Made by a program: the position numbers and the translations under genes
NCBI RefSeq assembly: GCF_022539665.2
Contig: NC_081336.1
Span: forward strand, 186,001-250,000
DNA length: 64,000 nucleotides
Reading direction: 5' to 3'
Source: Daphnia carinata
Lineage: Eukaryota > Arthropoda > Branchiopoda > Diplostraca > Daphniidae
Shown here: positions 41,164 to 52,690 of the stretch, piece after piece
Numbering within the stretch: position 1 is the stretch's first letter
How the letters are laid out: the number at the start of each line of letters is the position of its first letter
The notes under the pieces: generated by a model
What the model was told of the DNA's origin: nothing
Databases searched by the model: none
Seen by the model: the letters and a program-made list of their open reading frames with translations, nothing else

Positions 41164-41428
41164 AGTCTTCAACCGGCAATCGAGCGAAATACATCGCAGC
41201 GACTCCCAAGCGAATTCTCTCCACGAGGCAGAAAGACAGTTTTTGTTACTTTATTTCCTGAATCTTCTAATTCTAAACGAAGGTAAGTTTTTTATTTAGT
41301 TAATAGTGATGCAATAACAATACCTAGAATTGTGCATAGATCAAATATAAAGTCTCGTGGAGCATAAATTTTTCGGTTATATTGTGTTTTTATATTGTTT
41401 GATTGATAAATGAATTCTCCTTATGTAG
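41163..41428 (+). other. Hsp90 untranslated first exon and leader intron
   Basis: The leader ends at 41282 before GTAAGT. The intron ends with TAG at 41426-41428, directly before the ATG at 41429. An intron just upstream of the start codon is also known in other arthropod Hsp90/Hsp83 genes. Confidence 0.7.
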
Positions 41429-43777
41429 ATGCCTGAAGAAGTTAAAATGGAAACCGAGGCCGAAACCTTCGCCTTCCAGGCTGAGATTGCTCAGCTCATG
41501 AGCTTGATCATCAGCACCTTCTACTCGAACAAGGAAATCTTCTTGCGAGAGTTGATCTCCAACTCTTCAGATGCCCTAGACAAGATCCGTTATGAATCCC
41601 TTATTGATCCATCCAAATTGGACAGTGGGAAGGAACTTGAGATTAGGATCATTCCAAACAAAAATGATCGTACTCTCACCCTCATTGACACGTAAGTTGG
41701 TTTGTTGGTATTTGGTGAAAAACTAGTTTTTCATGGCAAAACCTGATTTTTTAGTGGTAATGGTATGACCAAGGCTGATTTGGTTAACAACTTGGGTACC
41801 ATTGCCAAGTCTGGAACTAAAGCATTCATGGAAGCTCTCCAAGCTGGTGCCGATATCTCCATGATTGGTCAGTTTGGTGTGGGTTTCTACTCTGCTTACT
41901 TGGTTGCAGACAAGGTCACAGTTCATTCCAAGCACAATGATGATGAGCAGTATGTCTGGGAGTCCTCTGCTGGTGGTTCTTTCAGCATCAAACCTGACCA
42001 TGGAGAACCCATGGGAAGAGGCACAAAGATTGTCTTGCACTTGAAGGTAAGAGTTTTGCTGTCTTAAATGTTGCAGGCCTAATTTAATATTTTTGTTAAT
42101 GTTTTATAGGAAGACCAGATGGACTATTTGGAGAAGAAAGTCAAGGAAGTCGTGAAGAAACACTCAATTCATTGGCTGCCCAATTAAGCTTTTGGTCGAG
42201 AAGGAGCGCGACAAGGAAGTCAGCGACGATGAGGCTGAGGAGGAGGAGAAGAAGGACGAGAACGAAGAGGAGAAACCCAAAGGAGAGGATGTTGGCGAGG
42301 ATGAGGAAGCCGACAAGAAAGCTACCGACAAGAAAAAGAAAAAGACCATTAAGGAGAAGTACTCTGTCGATGAAGAACTCAACAAAACCAAGCCCATCTG
42401 GACTCGTAATCCCGATGACATCAGCCAAGATGAATACGGAGAGTTCTACAAATCGTTGACCAACGACTGGGAAGACCACCTTGCCGTCAAGCATTTCTCC
42501 ATTGAGGGTCAGCTCGAGTTCCGTGCCCTTCTTTTCGTTCCTCGCCGTGCCCCCTTCGATCTGTTTGAGAACCGCAAGCAGAAGAACCACATCAAGCTGT
42601 ACGTCCGCCGTGTCTTCATCATGGACAACTGCGAGGAACTCATTCCCGAGTACCTCAACTTCATGAAGGGAGTCGTCGATTCTGAGGATCTTCCTCTCAA
42701 CATTTCCCGTGAAATGCTCCAACAAAACAAGATTCTTAAGGTAAGTACTTAAAACGTTCTACCATATTTCAGGGGTGTGAAATGAATTGTTGCTTTTTCT
42801 TTCAGGTCATCCGTAAGAACTTGGTCAAGAAATGCATGGAACTGTTTGAGGAGCTCGCCGAGGACAAGGAGAACTTCAAGAAATTCTACGAACAATTCAG
42901 CAAGAACTTGAAGTTGGGAGTACATGAAGATTCTACCAACCGCAAGAAGATTGCCGATCTCATCCGCTACCACACATCGGCCTCCGGCGATGAGCAGGTT
43001 TCCTTCAAGGAATACGTTTCACGCATGAAGGAGAACCAGAAGCACATCTACTACATCACTGGTGAGAACAAGGATCAAGTCAGCAACTCGGCTTTCGTTG
43101 AGCGTGTCAAGAAGCGCGGATTCGAGGTCATCTACATGACTGAGCCCATCGATGAGTACGTCGTCCAGCAGCTGAAGGAATATGACGGCAAGCAGCTCGT
43201 CTCCGTCACTAAGGAAGGTTTGGAGCTACCCGAAGATGATGCCGAAGTCAAGAAACGCGAGAGCGACAAGGCCAAGTACGAGGGACTCTGCAAGATCATG
43301 AAGGATATCTTGGACAAGAAGGTTGAAAAGGTCGTCGTCTCCAACCGCTTGGTCGAGTCTCCCTGCTGTATCGTCACCTCTCAGTACGGCTGGACCGCCA
43401 ACATGGAACGTATCATGAAGGCTCAGGCTCTGAGGGATACTTCCACTATGGGTTACATGGCAGCCAAGAAGCATTTGGAAATCAACCCCGATCATCCCAT
43501 TGTCGAATCGCTTCGCGTCAAGGCTGAGGCTGATAAGAACGACAAAGCCGTCAAGGACTTGGTCATGCTTCTCTTCGAGACCTCTCTCTTGTCATCTGGT
43601 TTCTCCCTGGAGGAGCCCGCCGTCCATGCTTCTCGCATCTACAGAATGATCAAACTCGGCTTGGGTATCGATGAAGATGATGTGCCCGCTGCCGGTGAGG
43701 AAGTCAAGGCTGAAGAGGAGATGCCGCCCTTGGAGAACGACGAAGAAGATGCTTCCCGTATGGAAGAGGTCGATTAA
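41429..43777 (+). CDS. Hsp90: Cytosolic Hsp90 (Hsp83), reading frame broken once in this sequence
   Basis: Four exons (41429-41691, 41755-42046, 42110-42740, 42806-43777) encode about 719 residues if one break is ignored. The N-terminal ATPase domain is intact ([20 protein letters not shown], then [11 protein letters not shown] and [12 protein letters not shown]). The charged linker, the middle domain ([15 protein letters not shown]) and the dimer domain end in MEEVD, the docking motif for TPR co-chaperones. In exon 3, however, the frame entering from exon 2 hits TAA at 42185-42187. The downstream frame is recovered only by a net shift of -2 (or +1) nt at about 42161-42167, inside the conserved KKHSQFIG motif. 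One codon is also missing just before (LEKK where LEEKK or LEERR is usual), and the next tyrosine is cysteine. Everything else looks functional, so a consensus error is as likely as a real mutation. Confidence 0.93.
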
Positions 43778-44329
43778 ATACGTGTGATCAAGTTTTAACC
43801 CATCAACAAGTTTCTCTCAGCCACGGTTCATAATTCAGCATCATCTTGCGAACTGGAATGAGGGCGTTCATCTGTAAAACTAGTCTTATTGTCTAATATT
43901 ACGGCTTCATTTCATTACGTTGTCCACTCATTCCTGGTATTGTATAACTACGTGCTAAGTATTGGAACTTCAATACAAATAATCGCGGTTTGCTATGAAA
44001 TTTCGTTGTGATGAATTAGTTTAATAACAGAGTTCCCGCAACAACATTAGAAAATGTATAAACCTACCAAAGTGGGTGAAAAGGTTAAAAATCAAACTTG
44101 GGTTCAGAAAATGTTAACACCACATAATTTGCAAAAATTAAAGAGTGGTGTTAGTGTTCTAAGGAGCTCGTTATTTATCTGTGAAGCTGCCGTTAGGTGT
44201 CGCTAGAAGCGATGTGCGAAGCAGACGAAACTTAAGTGACGTTTCCATGTTGGAGATTGGTTCAGCAATTGAATCACTCGTGCTGTGGACGGAACGTGAA
44301 GAGGTCGGTAAATAAGTTCTCAAAGTATC
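43778..44329. other. Hsp90 3' region and ArgRS upstream region
   Basis: No coding sequence. Probably carries the Hsp90 polyadenylation region near 43970 (CAATACAAATAAT) and the ArgRS promoter. Confidence 0.45.
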
Positions 44330-46745
44330 ATGGACAGTGCAAAAATCCAACAGTTAGGAGAACGAGCTGCTAAGGCCGTAAGCTTTGCATCATTTAGTTT
44401 TCGACAGCACTGCTAATAAGCGTAAGACATTGAATATTTGGTAAATGAAAACGTTATTTTCTAGGAAGCCGAGATTGCGGCCCTGATGCAACAGCTGACG
44501 ATGCTTACATCAGGTGTTGCGGGCAATTGTGTCGAAGACAACAGTGAAGCTGAGAAGTTGATGGCGGAAAATGCGAAACTCAATTATCGAATCAACATCA
44601 TGAAAAGAGTAATGAAATATTTGATCATTTCAAAAGTTTAAAAAACTAAACATGCATTACGACAGGCGTTGGAAGACAATAGTAGTCAGAGGAGTGCAAA
44701 AAAATGTATACCAGAATCTTCTCCTAATGGCATGGTAAACATCCTACTGAAACTAGAAGAATTGTTCGGGTTGGCTATTGAGCAGGCCTTCCCAGATGTG
44801 AAGGGGTTTCAAGTGGTTGTTGTACCAACCACCCCAAATTTTGGAGATTATCAGTTTAATGGAGCCATGTCTCTTTCTAAATTGCTAAGAACCATGGGAA
44901 AATCACTCAATCCCCGTGAAGTGGCTGGTGTCATCCGAGAAAGTGTTCCCTCCAATTTAGTCATCGACACCCTTGAACTCGCTGGTCCTGGATACATCAA
45001 CATTAGACTAAAACCATCTTTTGTCCAAGAACAACTTGGCTTATTGTTGACATGTGGTGTGAGGCCACCATGCGATGTCGAAAAGAAAAAAGTGATTGTT
45101 GATTTCTCATCACCAAATATTGCCAAAGAAATGCATGTTGGCCACCTTCGCTCCACCATTATTGGTGACAGCATTTGCAGGCTACTCGAATTTCTTGGCC
45201 ATGACGTCCTTCGAATTAATCACGTTGGTGATTGGGGAACTCAATTTGGAATGTTATTAGCTCATCTCGAAGATCGTTTTCCCAACTTTGCCGAAGAAAC
45301 GCCTCCTATTGGAGATCTGCAGTCCTTTTACAAGGTAAAATTAGCCAAAAACATGTTGAATTAATGAATAATTAAAACATCAATGTTTTTTTAATATTAG
45401 GAATCAAAAGTTCGTTTCGATAGCGACGCTGATTTTAAGAAGCGAGCCTATGCTTGTGTAGTTAAACTCCAGTCGCACGATCCTGTTTACATCAAAGGAT
45501 GGCAAGCCATTTGCGACGTTTCTCGCCGAGGTCTTATTATTATTATGAGATACATGTTGGCATTATTTAACTTTGTGAAATGTTCTATAGAATTTCAGAA
45601 AATTTACGACCGATTGGACATCAAAATCAAAGAAAGAGGAGAGTCTTTTTATCAAGATTTAATGAAGAAAACAGTGACCATGTTGGAGGAGGCTGGTGTT
45701 CTCAAAGAAGACGAGGGCCGCAAGGTGATGTTTGCTCCCGGGATTGCCGTCCCATTAACGATCGTGAAGTCGGACGGTGGTTACACGTACGACACGTCTG
45801 ATATGGCCGCCATTCGACAGCGAATCCATGATGAAAAGGCTGATTGGGTCATCTACGTTGTGGATTTAGGTCAAGCTGGCCATTTCGAAACTATTTTTGC
45901 ATGTGCAGAAGTTGCTGGTTGGCTGGATCGTAAGAAAACACGTGTCGAACACGTCGGTAAGACTTGATCACAACACATCAGATTGTGTTAACAGCTAATT
46001 GAATAAGCTTCCGTACAGGTTTCGGTGTGGTTTTGGGTGAGGACAAGAAGAAGTTTAAATCCCGCTCAAGTGAGACTGTCCGCCTCGTAGATTTGCTTGA
46101 CGAAGGACTTCGACGAGCAAAGGAAAAATTGATTGAAAAGGAACGAGACAAGATTTTAACTCCAGAGGAATTGGAAAGTGCTCAAAATGCTGTAGCTTAC
46201 GGATGTGTTAAGTATTCTGATCTGGCCCACAATCGCAATGGCGATTACGTATTTTCTTTCGACAAGGTAAAAGTGCAAAATGATTCAATTGCATTAGAAT
46301 GTGATCGTAACAGATTCAAAATTTCATTTAGATGTTGGAGGATAAAGGCAATACCGCAGTCTACCTACTGTATGCGTACACGCGTATCAGAAGTATCGCA
46401 CGAACAGCTAACATAACGGACGAGCAAATCAAAAAGGCGGTTGCTGATGGTATTCCGTTGGGGCACGAAAAGGAAATGAAATTGGCAAAACTGTTGCTCC
46501 GATTCCCCGAAACGATTGTCCGTTTGACAGTCGATTTATTCCTTCATCCGCTTTGCGAATACCTTTACGAAGTTAGCACGGTCTTTACGGAATTCTACGA
46601 TGTTTGTTACTGCGTGGAGAAAGACCGAACTACCGGCCAGATTGTCCACATCAATATGGACCGAATGGCTCTGTGTGAAGCCACTGCAAATGTTATGGCT
46701 CAGTGTTTCTCTCTCCTAGGCCTGAAAACCGTTCAGAAAATGTGA
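44330..46745 (+). CDS. RARS1: Cytoplasmic arginyl-tRNA synthetase
   Basis: Seven exons (44330-44377, 44465-44608, 44666-45334, 45401-45530, 45591-45956, 46019-46266, 46332-46745) give 672 residues, close to the animal enzyme. The N-terminal leucine-zipper-like helix (residues 1-64), which in animals anchors the enzyme in the multi-synthetase complex, is present. The class I catalytic core has [20 protein letters not shown] (HIGH motif as HVGH), [14 protein letters not shown], and [20 protein letters not shown]. The KMSKS loop is replaced by FKSRSS, as is usual in ArgRS. The C-terminal anticodon-binding domain ends [20 protein letters not shown] and TVQKM. It charges tRNA-Arg in the cytosol. 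An AATAAA signal lies at 46794-46799. Confidence 0.97.
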
Positions 46746-48007
46746 AACTAATCAAGAGAGCAATACATTGGATGCAAACATCATATCAAGTATAATAAAG
46801 TTTTTTTTTTTAAATCTGTTATTTTCAAGTAATTTCAGAATCGAACGGAACGCCCAAAAGGAGATTGTAATGAGATCCGATCAAATACGTTTCGTTGCTA
46901 TTTACGTAGGGAAAGGTATATTTACATATTCATTATCGTTTTGCCATTAGAAGCCGCATATAGATTGTCCTGCCATCCTATATCAGCCTTCAACACCTCT
47001 AAACGAATCATGGCCTATCTTGTCAGGTTTTAAATAAAATCCGTGAAAGACGTCCGTATCATCTGTATACGATTTAATCCAAAGTTTGCATGTCTTTGAT
47101 AGTGCACTTTGCTTGTGCCCATCTGTGACAAACACCGACCTATCTACGGATTTGGAAGTGATCACGACGACAAATCGTGATACGGTGAAGGACACTGTCC
47201 CTTTTTTTATTATTGGTCCATTCGACTTTGAATTCTTGGTCAATCTCTTCTTATTAACTGGTGAAAATGACAACGTAGACGTAGTTTTATGGCATTTTTA
47301 ATAGTTACCATTTGAAATTTCAATGTTTCAACGAATTTGATTTGTTGAAGTGATATGAAAAGAATGATGAGTCGAGACATTAAAAAATGTACGTGTCGAA
47401 AGACAAACAGAACTATGGAGATACCCCCCGAAAAAATTTCCCGACTGATAAATTATTGGATATTAACCTCAACATGTCAAAGCAATCGACTGCTGTGATC
47501 GTCAAAAATTTGTTATTTCCCATCTTCTCCCTTCCCTCGCTACCACCCAAGTAGCCAAACGTCGACGTTAGTGTAGCCGACCCACTTTGGAGCTGCGTGA
47601 TTCCACATCAGCTGTCTCTCCAAACATTGTATCATCCTTCAAAGTGTATATACATAGACTCCCTCAACTCGTCTCAGATTTTGACCATTGCAAAAAGGAA
47701 AGAAAGGACTGATACGTAGGCAACAGACATCCTGGTTTCCATGAGAATAAACATTCTCGACGACGATAAGATTTTCAAAGTTATGTAGATTTATAACGCT
47801 ATTTATCTCTGTTACGTTCTACGCCTGTCGATGGTCTAAGTAAATACAATTGGCTACCTACATTTCTTCTTTTTTTCTTACTCCCCCAAAGCCTTAAAAG
47901 TGTTGTATTATGCGTACGACTCTGTAAGGCAAATCGTGTACTCATCAGTTAGAAAATAGGAACTCGTAAGGAAACTTGACTCAGACTTGAACAACGTTGT
48001 TGAACAA
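46746..48007. other. Intergenic stretch between ArgRS and the C1q cluster
   Basis: AATAAA at 46794-46799 marks the ArgRS 3' end. The overlapping open frames at 46983-47301 on both strands are unsupported. Promoter sequence of the first C1q gene must lie at the right end. Confidence 0.4.
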
Positions 48008-49169
48008 ATGGCTCGTTACACATCGGTCGCATTCATCCACCTTGTCCTCTGTTATTTAATATTCGTTTTGTCCTTGAGTTCCACTGATGCTGCTCTTTCG
48101 TTAAAGCAACAACTGAAACAATTAAAAGAAAACTACGTAAGAATTTTATTGCCTGTTTTTCATGACTTTTAATTGAATTCATTTTCTATTTATACCAGAA
48201 CCAGTTCAAGGAAAGTGTTGAAGCTAAAAATGTAGAACTGGAAGCTAAAGTGGCTCAACTGGAGATCCAACTCCAGGAGAACGTAAGTCCTGCTCTATAA
48301 TTGATTCGTAGCTATGGCTAATGATAGACTAATTGACATTACATTCTAGAAAGAAATTCGAGAAAGTCTGGAATCAAGAATAGTTCAATTAGAAGCCAAA
48401 GTTCAACATCACGAGTCGTTCTTATCTGAAGTTTTGCTGTACCCGAATTTAACGGACAACAAACAGCAGCAGCAATCATCGTACATAATTACAACTAGCA
48501 TTAGCCAACCCGTAATTGGAATGCCAACCTCATGCAAGGATCTCAAACAAATTGGACACAATTGGAGCGGATTGTATTCAGTGATGGGAAACAAATCAGT
48601 CGAAACTGTTTACTGTGATTTTACTAAGATACTCGATGATCCAGGTATAACAATCAGTTAATCCAATCAACTAATCCAATTAAATTAGAAAAGTTTTTTT
48701 GTTTTCGACAGATTTACAGAAATGGATCGGGTACGCCGACGTTAAGGCAACACCCACCTATTTTTATGTTCAAAAGAATTCGTCTTTTTCGGCCTTTGAC
48801 ACTCCAATCCCGTTCGAAGTTGAACGAGTCAACGTCGGAAATGCTATGGATTCATCTAAAGGCGTTTTTACGTCGCCTCAGGCTGGAACCTATCACTTTT
48901 CCTTCATTGGAATGGCCAGTTTCCCCACGTCTTCGATTTTTGTTTGTTTGGGAGTAGGGCTTCACTTGAACGGCGATCGAGTCGCAATGGGTTTGGCCGA
49001 AGAAGCAAACACAATCAAAGGTCAAAATAGTCAATTAACTTTGCAATCGACACTCCACTTGGAAATGGGAGATCGAGTTTGGGTCGAGATTTACTACAAA
49101 TCAAGTTCTGTTTACCTGTACGACGCCATTGGTTATCACTATACTCATTTCACAGGGTGGATGTTGTGA
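48008..49169 (+). CDS. Secreted coiled-coil C1q-domain protein A (short form)
   Basis: Four exons (48008-48136, 48199-48282, 48350-48644, 48712-49169) give 321 residues. Exon 1 encodes a signal peptide (cleavage near STDAAL) and the start of a coiled coil (LKQQLKQLKENYNQFKESVE). A short cysteine-bearing module follows (TSCKDLKQIGHNWSGLYSVM ... ETVYCDF), related to the start of fibrinogen-like domains. The C-terminal 150 residues form a C1q/TNF-like domain: ATPTYFYVQKNSSFSAFDTP, IPFEVERVNVGNAMD, GVFTSPQAGTYHFSFIGMAS, and DAIGYHYTHFTGWML at the end. C1q proteins of this type trimerise through the coiled coil and act as lectin-like recognition or adhesion molecules. Unlike its two neighbours it lacks the neurexin-IV-like module. 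The ATG at 48008 is the first in frame. Confidence 0.88.
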
Positions 49170-49393
49170 ATCTGTTGTTGAAAATAAACGTTTTATAATC
49201 ACGACGCCCTTGGAATATGGCTACCATTCTAACCATCATTGTCTCTGCTGGAACGTCCGTAAAGAAAGGTTTGTATCTGGTGCCGCTAGAAAGCAGCTTT
49301 AGCGAAATGCTTATGGTAGATATTTAGCTTTTTCCGTAGGCAGGGTGATCATATGCTGGCCTGTGCTCGGCCGAAAAGGTCTTGATTTTCAAA

Positions 49394-52214
49394 ATGGCTC
49401 CTCACTTTTGCAGAAAATTCACCCACGTCTGCGTCTTCTTACTTTTTGCTTTTTGGCCAACAAGTTCGACCAGTATCGCCCTTCCACTAGAGGAAAAACT
49501 GCAACAATTAACCGACAGCTATGTAAGAATTAAGTATTTTCAATTCGCTCACTTTGTGCATATGCTGTGCAGACTATTTTTTTAAACCCACGTGCAATGA
49601 CGATTTACGCTGTATAGTCTCATCTTTTAGTTTTCTCCATCTGTAATGTAGATTTTGAGTAATTAAACTTTAAAAACGTTTGATTAAATTTTGAAAAGGA
49701 TGCATCAGAGGCATGTAGATTTGAACAAGGAAACGTTGTTGGCTTCATCACTTTTCTTGGTTGTCCCGAGGCATTTTTCACTAACAAACGGCCATGAACG
49801 CGTACTGGACGAACTCCTACCACAATAGCCCATAATTTCGTTTTCGTTTGGTACAGGCGTCCTTTATTTAATGGCTGTTCCAAGTTAGATACTGGGGCGT
49901 TTTGTATCTCGGTGCTGTCTGGTTTCAAGCAAGGCCAGCAGTTGCCGAACCCAACAAAAGGCCTTGAAAAGGTCGTCGTAAAGGGCACATGTGGCAGACA
50001 ATTCTTTCATTTCGTTTTTCTTACGTTGGTTGTATAAATTAACTAATCTGGTATCATTTTTCAATTCAGGTTAAATTCAAGGAAATCATTGGGTCAAAAG
50101 TGTCTCAGTTGGAGAAAAAAGTGGCTGAATTGGAAGTTATAAATGGCCAACTTCAGACGAAAAATGTCCAGTTGGAAGAAGTGATTACGCAAATGGCGCC
50201 GGCAACACTAGTGCAACCAATAGACAAACAAAATGTAAGCCTCGTGTGTAACTTTATAATCTCCCCTAATCCCGTATGGGATCTGCTTATTTAACCTATT
50301 AAGCATCAGCTTACACTTACAACCGTGTCATTGTTTTTATGAGGTTGAAGCAAAAGAAGATTTGGCTTCAAAAGTTCCACCACTTGAAACACTTTCGTTT
50401 GTTGTGAACCAGATATTGAAATTCAAGGAAGTTGTGGGTGAAAAAGTGGTACAACTTGAACAGAAAGATGCTGAATTGGAAGGCAAAATCAATCAGCTCG
50501 AGTCTAAGGCATTATTGGTTGCCCAACGAGAAATGAAAGTTGAAAACGATGAACCGATCCTAAAGGCCAGTTTTAAATTTGCGACAAATGAACTAGACAC
50601 ACAACATCGACTGCCAGGAAGAAGCAAAACACCAAGAACATGCCGAGAAATTTACTCAAGTGAGCCATCGGCGAATTCAGGAATGTATTGGATTGATCCA
50701 GACGGCCATGGAGTGGGAGATGACGCTATTTATGTTTATTGTGACATGACAACAGGTAATGACATATTATACTATCGTGCATTTGAAATTCGTTGTAATT
50801 GTTCGTAATTTCGTTTTGAAGGGTCGACTTCCATTGCCCACGACAGCGAATCACCAATTAACGTGGGTCATTGTGCTGAACCCGGATGCTACTCGAGGAC
50901 AATCAACTACAATGCGAGTAATAAACAAATTAAAGCATTAATTGAATTGTCAGCACAGTGCCATCAATCCATTGTCGTAAGTCGTGACTTTTATTCTGAA
51001 CCCTAATTTAATATTACCAGTTTTCATTTCATTGCATAGTACGAGTGCCACTATGCTCCATTTGAGTTCAACAACGTCCCTTTCGCCTGGTGGAGTGACA
51101 GGAATGGAAATCCGCAATATTTTTGGACGGGAAGCTTTGAAAAAGGGATTCATGCTTGCCAGTGTAGCGTTGATGGAAATTGCATAGATGCTTCAGTTAT
51201 GTGCAATTGTGATGCCACTGCTCCAACACCATTAGCCGACAAAGGTAAATTGATTTATTGTTTTTAAAATGCTCGTTAACTTTGATGGCTAATTCAACTG
51301 CATATTTAATCTGTCTATATTTACGTCGGCAACTGGACCTTCTTATTGCCACAATCTGTCCGCAGGTTTTATAACTGATAAAAAAATCCTTCCCGTAACC
51401 CGTCTGAATTTTGGACGAACTCAGTTCGAAATATCCTCTGGTGTACACACGCTGGGCAGATTCGAATGCTCTGGAAGGGCGGACGTTGCACAAGTTCCAA
51501 CGTCTTGTGAGGACTTATGGCATATAGGCCACACCCTGAACGGATTCTATTCCGTCATGGGCCCTGCTATGATGGAAACGGTGTTTTGCAATTTTACCAA
51601 ACTACCTGGAGATGACGGTAAGAATAATGATTTCAAAAAATCTGGTTGTTCATCTACATAAAATTGAACTGCATCATCTAGATTTTCAGAAGCTGATTGG
51701 TTACATCGACGTCAAGTCAGTGCCAACCTACTTCTACGTGCAGAGAAGCGAACGATTCTCCAAAGTGAACACGTCCATCCCATTCGATGTTGCACTTGTC
51801 AACATAGGAAACGCAATGAATTTGACAACGGGCATTTTTACAGCCCCGCGGGCTGGAACGTATTTCTTCTCTTTCACGGGGCTGGCGGAATTCCCAACCT
51901 TTTCCTCCTTACTCTATTTAGGAATAGATCTTTATCTCAACGATAATCTCATTGGGAGGGGTTTTGTGGAAGATGCCAACACCACCGCCGGCCAGTTTAG
52001 CCCAATAACTCTCCAGTCGACATTGAATTTGCAACCGGGCGATCAAGTGTGGCTGGAAATTGATTCTCTAATGCCTTTCGTTGTTGACGATGGTACTGCT
52101 CGTCGCAATAAGCGAATGCTTCCGACAAAAGGAGTCGTTTTATTTGACGACAGCCGCCATTTTACTCATTTTACCGGCTGGATGTTGGAAGAAGACATTT
52201 CGCAATCGTTTTAA
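49394..52214 (+). CDS. Secreted protein B: coiled coil + neurexin-IV/CASPR-type fibrinogen-like module + C1q domain
   Basis: Seven exons (49394-49522, 50070-50234, 50344-50755, 50822-50976, 51040-51244, 51366-51617, 51682-52214) give 616 residues. A signal peptide (FLLFAFWPTSSTSIA) and heptad-rich coiled coil lead. Then follows a module that matches the fibrinogen-like part of neurexin IV/contactin-associated proteins in order: TCREIYSSEPSANSGMYWID, DPDGHGVGDDAIYVYCDMTT, GHCAEPGCYSRTINYNASNK, WWSDRNGNPQYFW, CNCDATAPTPL, DKKILPVTRLNFGRTQFEIS. A second short fibrinogen-like start (TSCEDLWHIGHTLNGFYSVM) and a C1q domain (GIFTAPRAGTYFFSFTGLAE ... HFTHFTGWMLEEDI) complete it. Exon 1 has exactly the length of exon 1 in gene A. 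No membrane segment is seen besides the signal, so it is probably extracellular. The function is not known. Confidence 0.88.
49620..49988 (-). other. 122-codon open frame inside the first intron of gene B, antisense, unidentified
   Basis: The first intron of gene B is 547 nt, far longer than its neighbours, and contains this open minus-strand frame. It has no recognised domain. It could be a nested gene, a decayed insertion or chance. Confidence 0.2.
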
Positions 52215-52690
52215 AATGCAAACTCACACGACTAACACCGTTTCGACCCTGCTCCTGTGCAATACATTAAACCCAGCCCTTTTAAAAATATAATTTTTCG
52301 TGTTTTATTCAGGTACAAAGGTCGTTGTTATTGGTTCATTCAGTCCGCTTGTAAAACTACAGGTGAAATTTTTATTGTTGAAGGGATGACGGCTGACACC
52401 GTCAACTCGAACAAGTTGAAATGAGCTACCAATTTTTAATCAGTGGCCATAAAAACCAACAAATGTAGATAAACACGCGTGACGTTGACGTGTGTCATGT
52501 TACACGACAAGGACAGCAAGTGGCGTGATTGACTACTATCTCGCATGATATAAAAAAAAATGTACGTTTCACATCCTAGCAATGAGTCCGACATATGGAC
52601 GATTTCGAAAGGGTACGTTGGGTTTAATCGTATTTTTTTCGTTTTGGATTATACAACAATTTAATTATTATTATGCAATGGGTGTTCAAC
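52215..52690. other. Convergent 3' region between the two long C1q genes
   Basis: Separates the stop codons of proteins B and C, which face each other. No gene seen. Confidence 0.45.

Noticed and set aside
42141-42725. 194-codon minus-strand frame inside Hsp90
   Set aside because: Antisense shadow of the Lys/Glu-rich Hsp90 linker; used only to confirm the base sequence across the frame break.
46983-47301. Overlapping open frames on both strands
   Set aside because: Mutual shadows without splice signals, start context or similarity.
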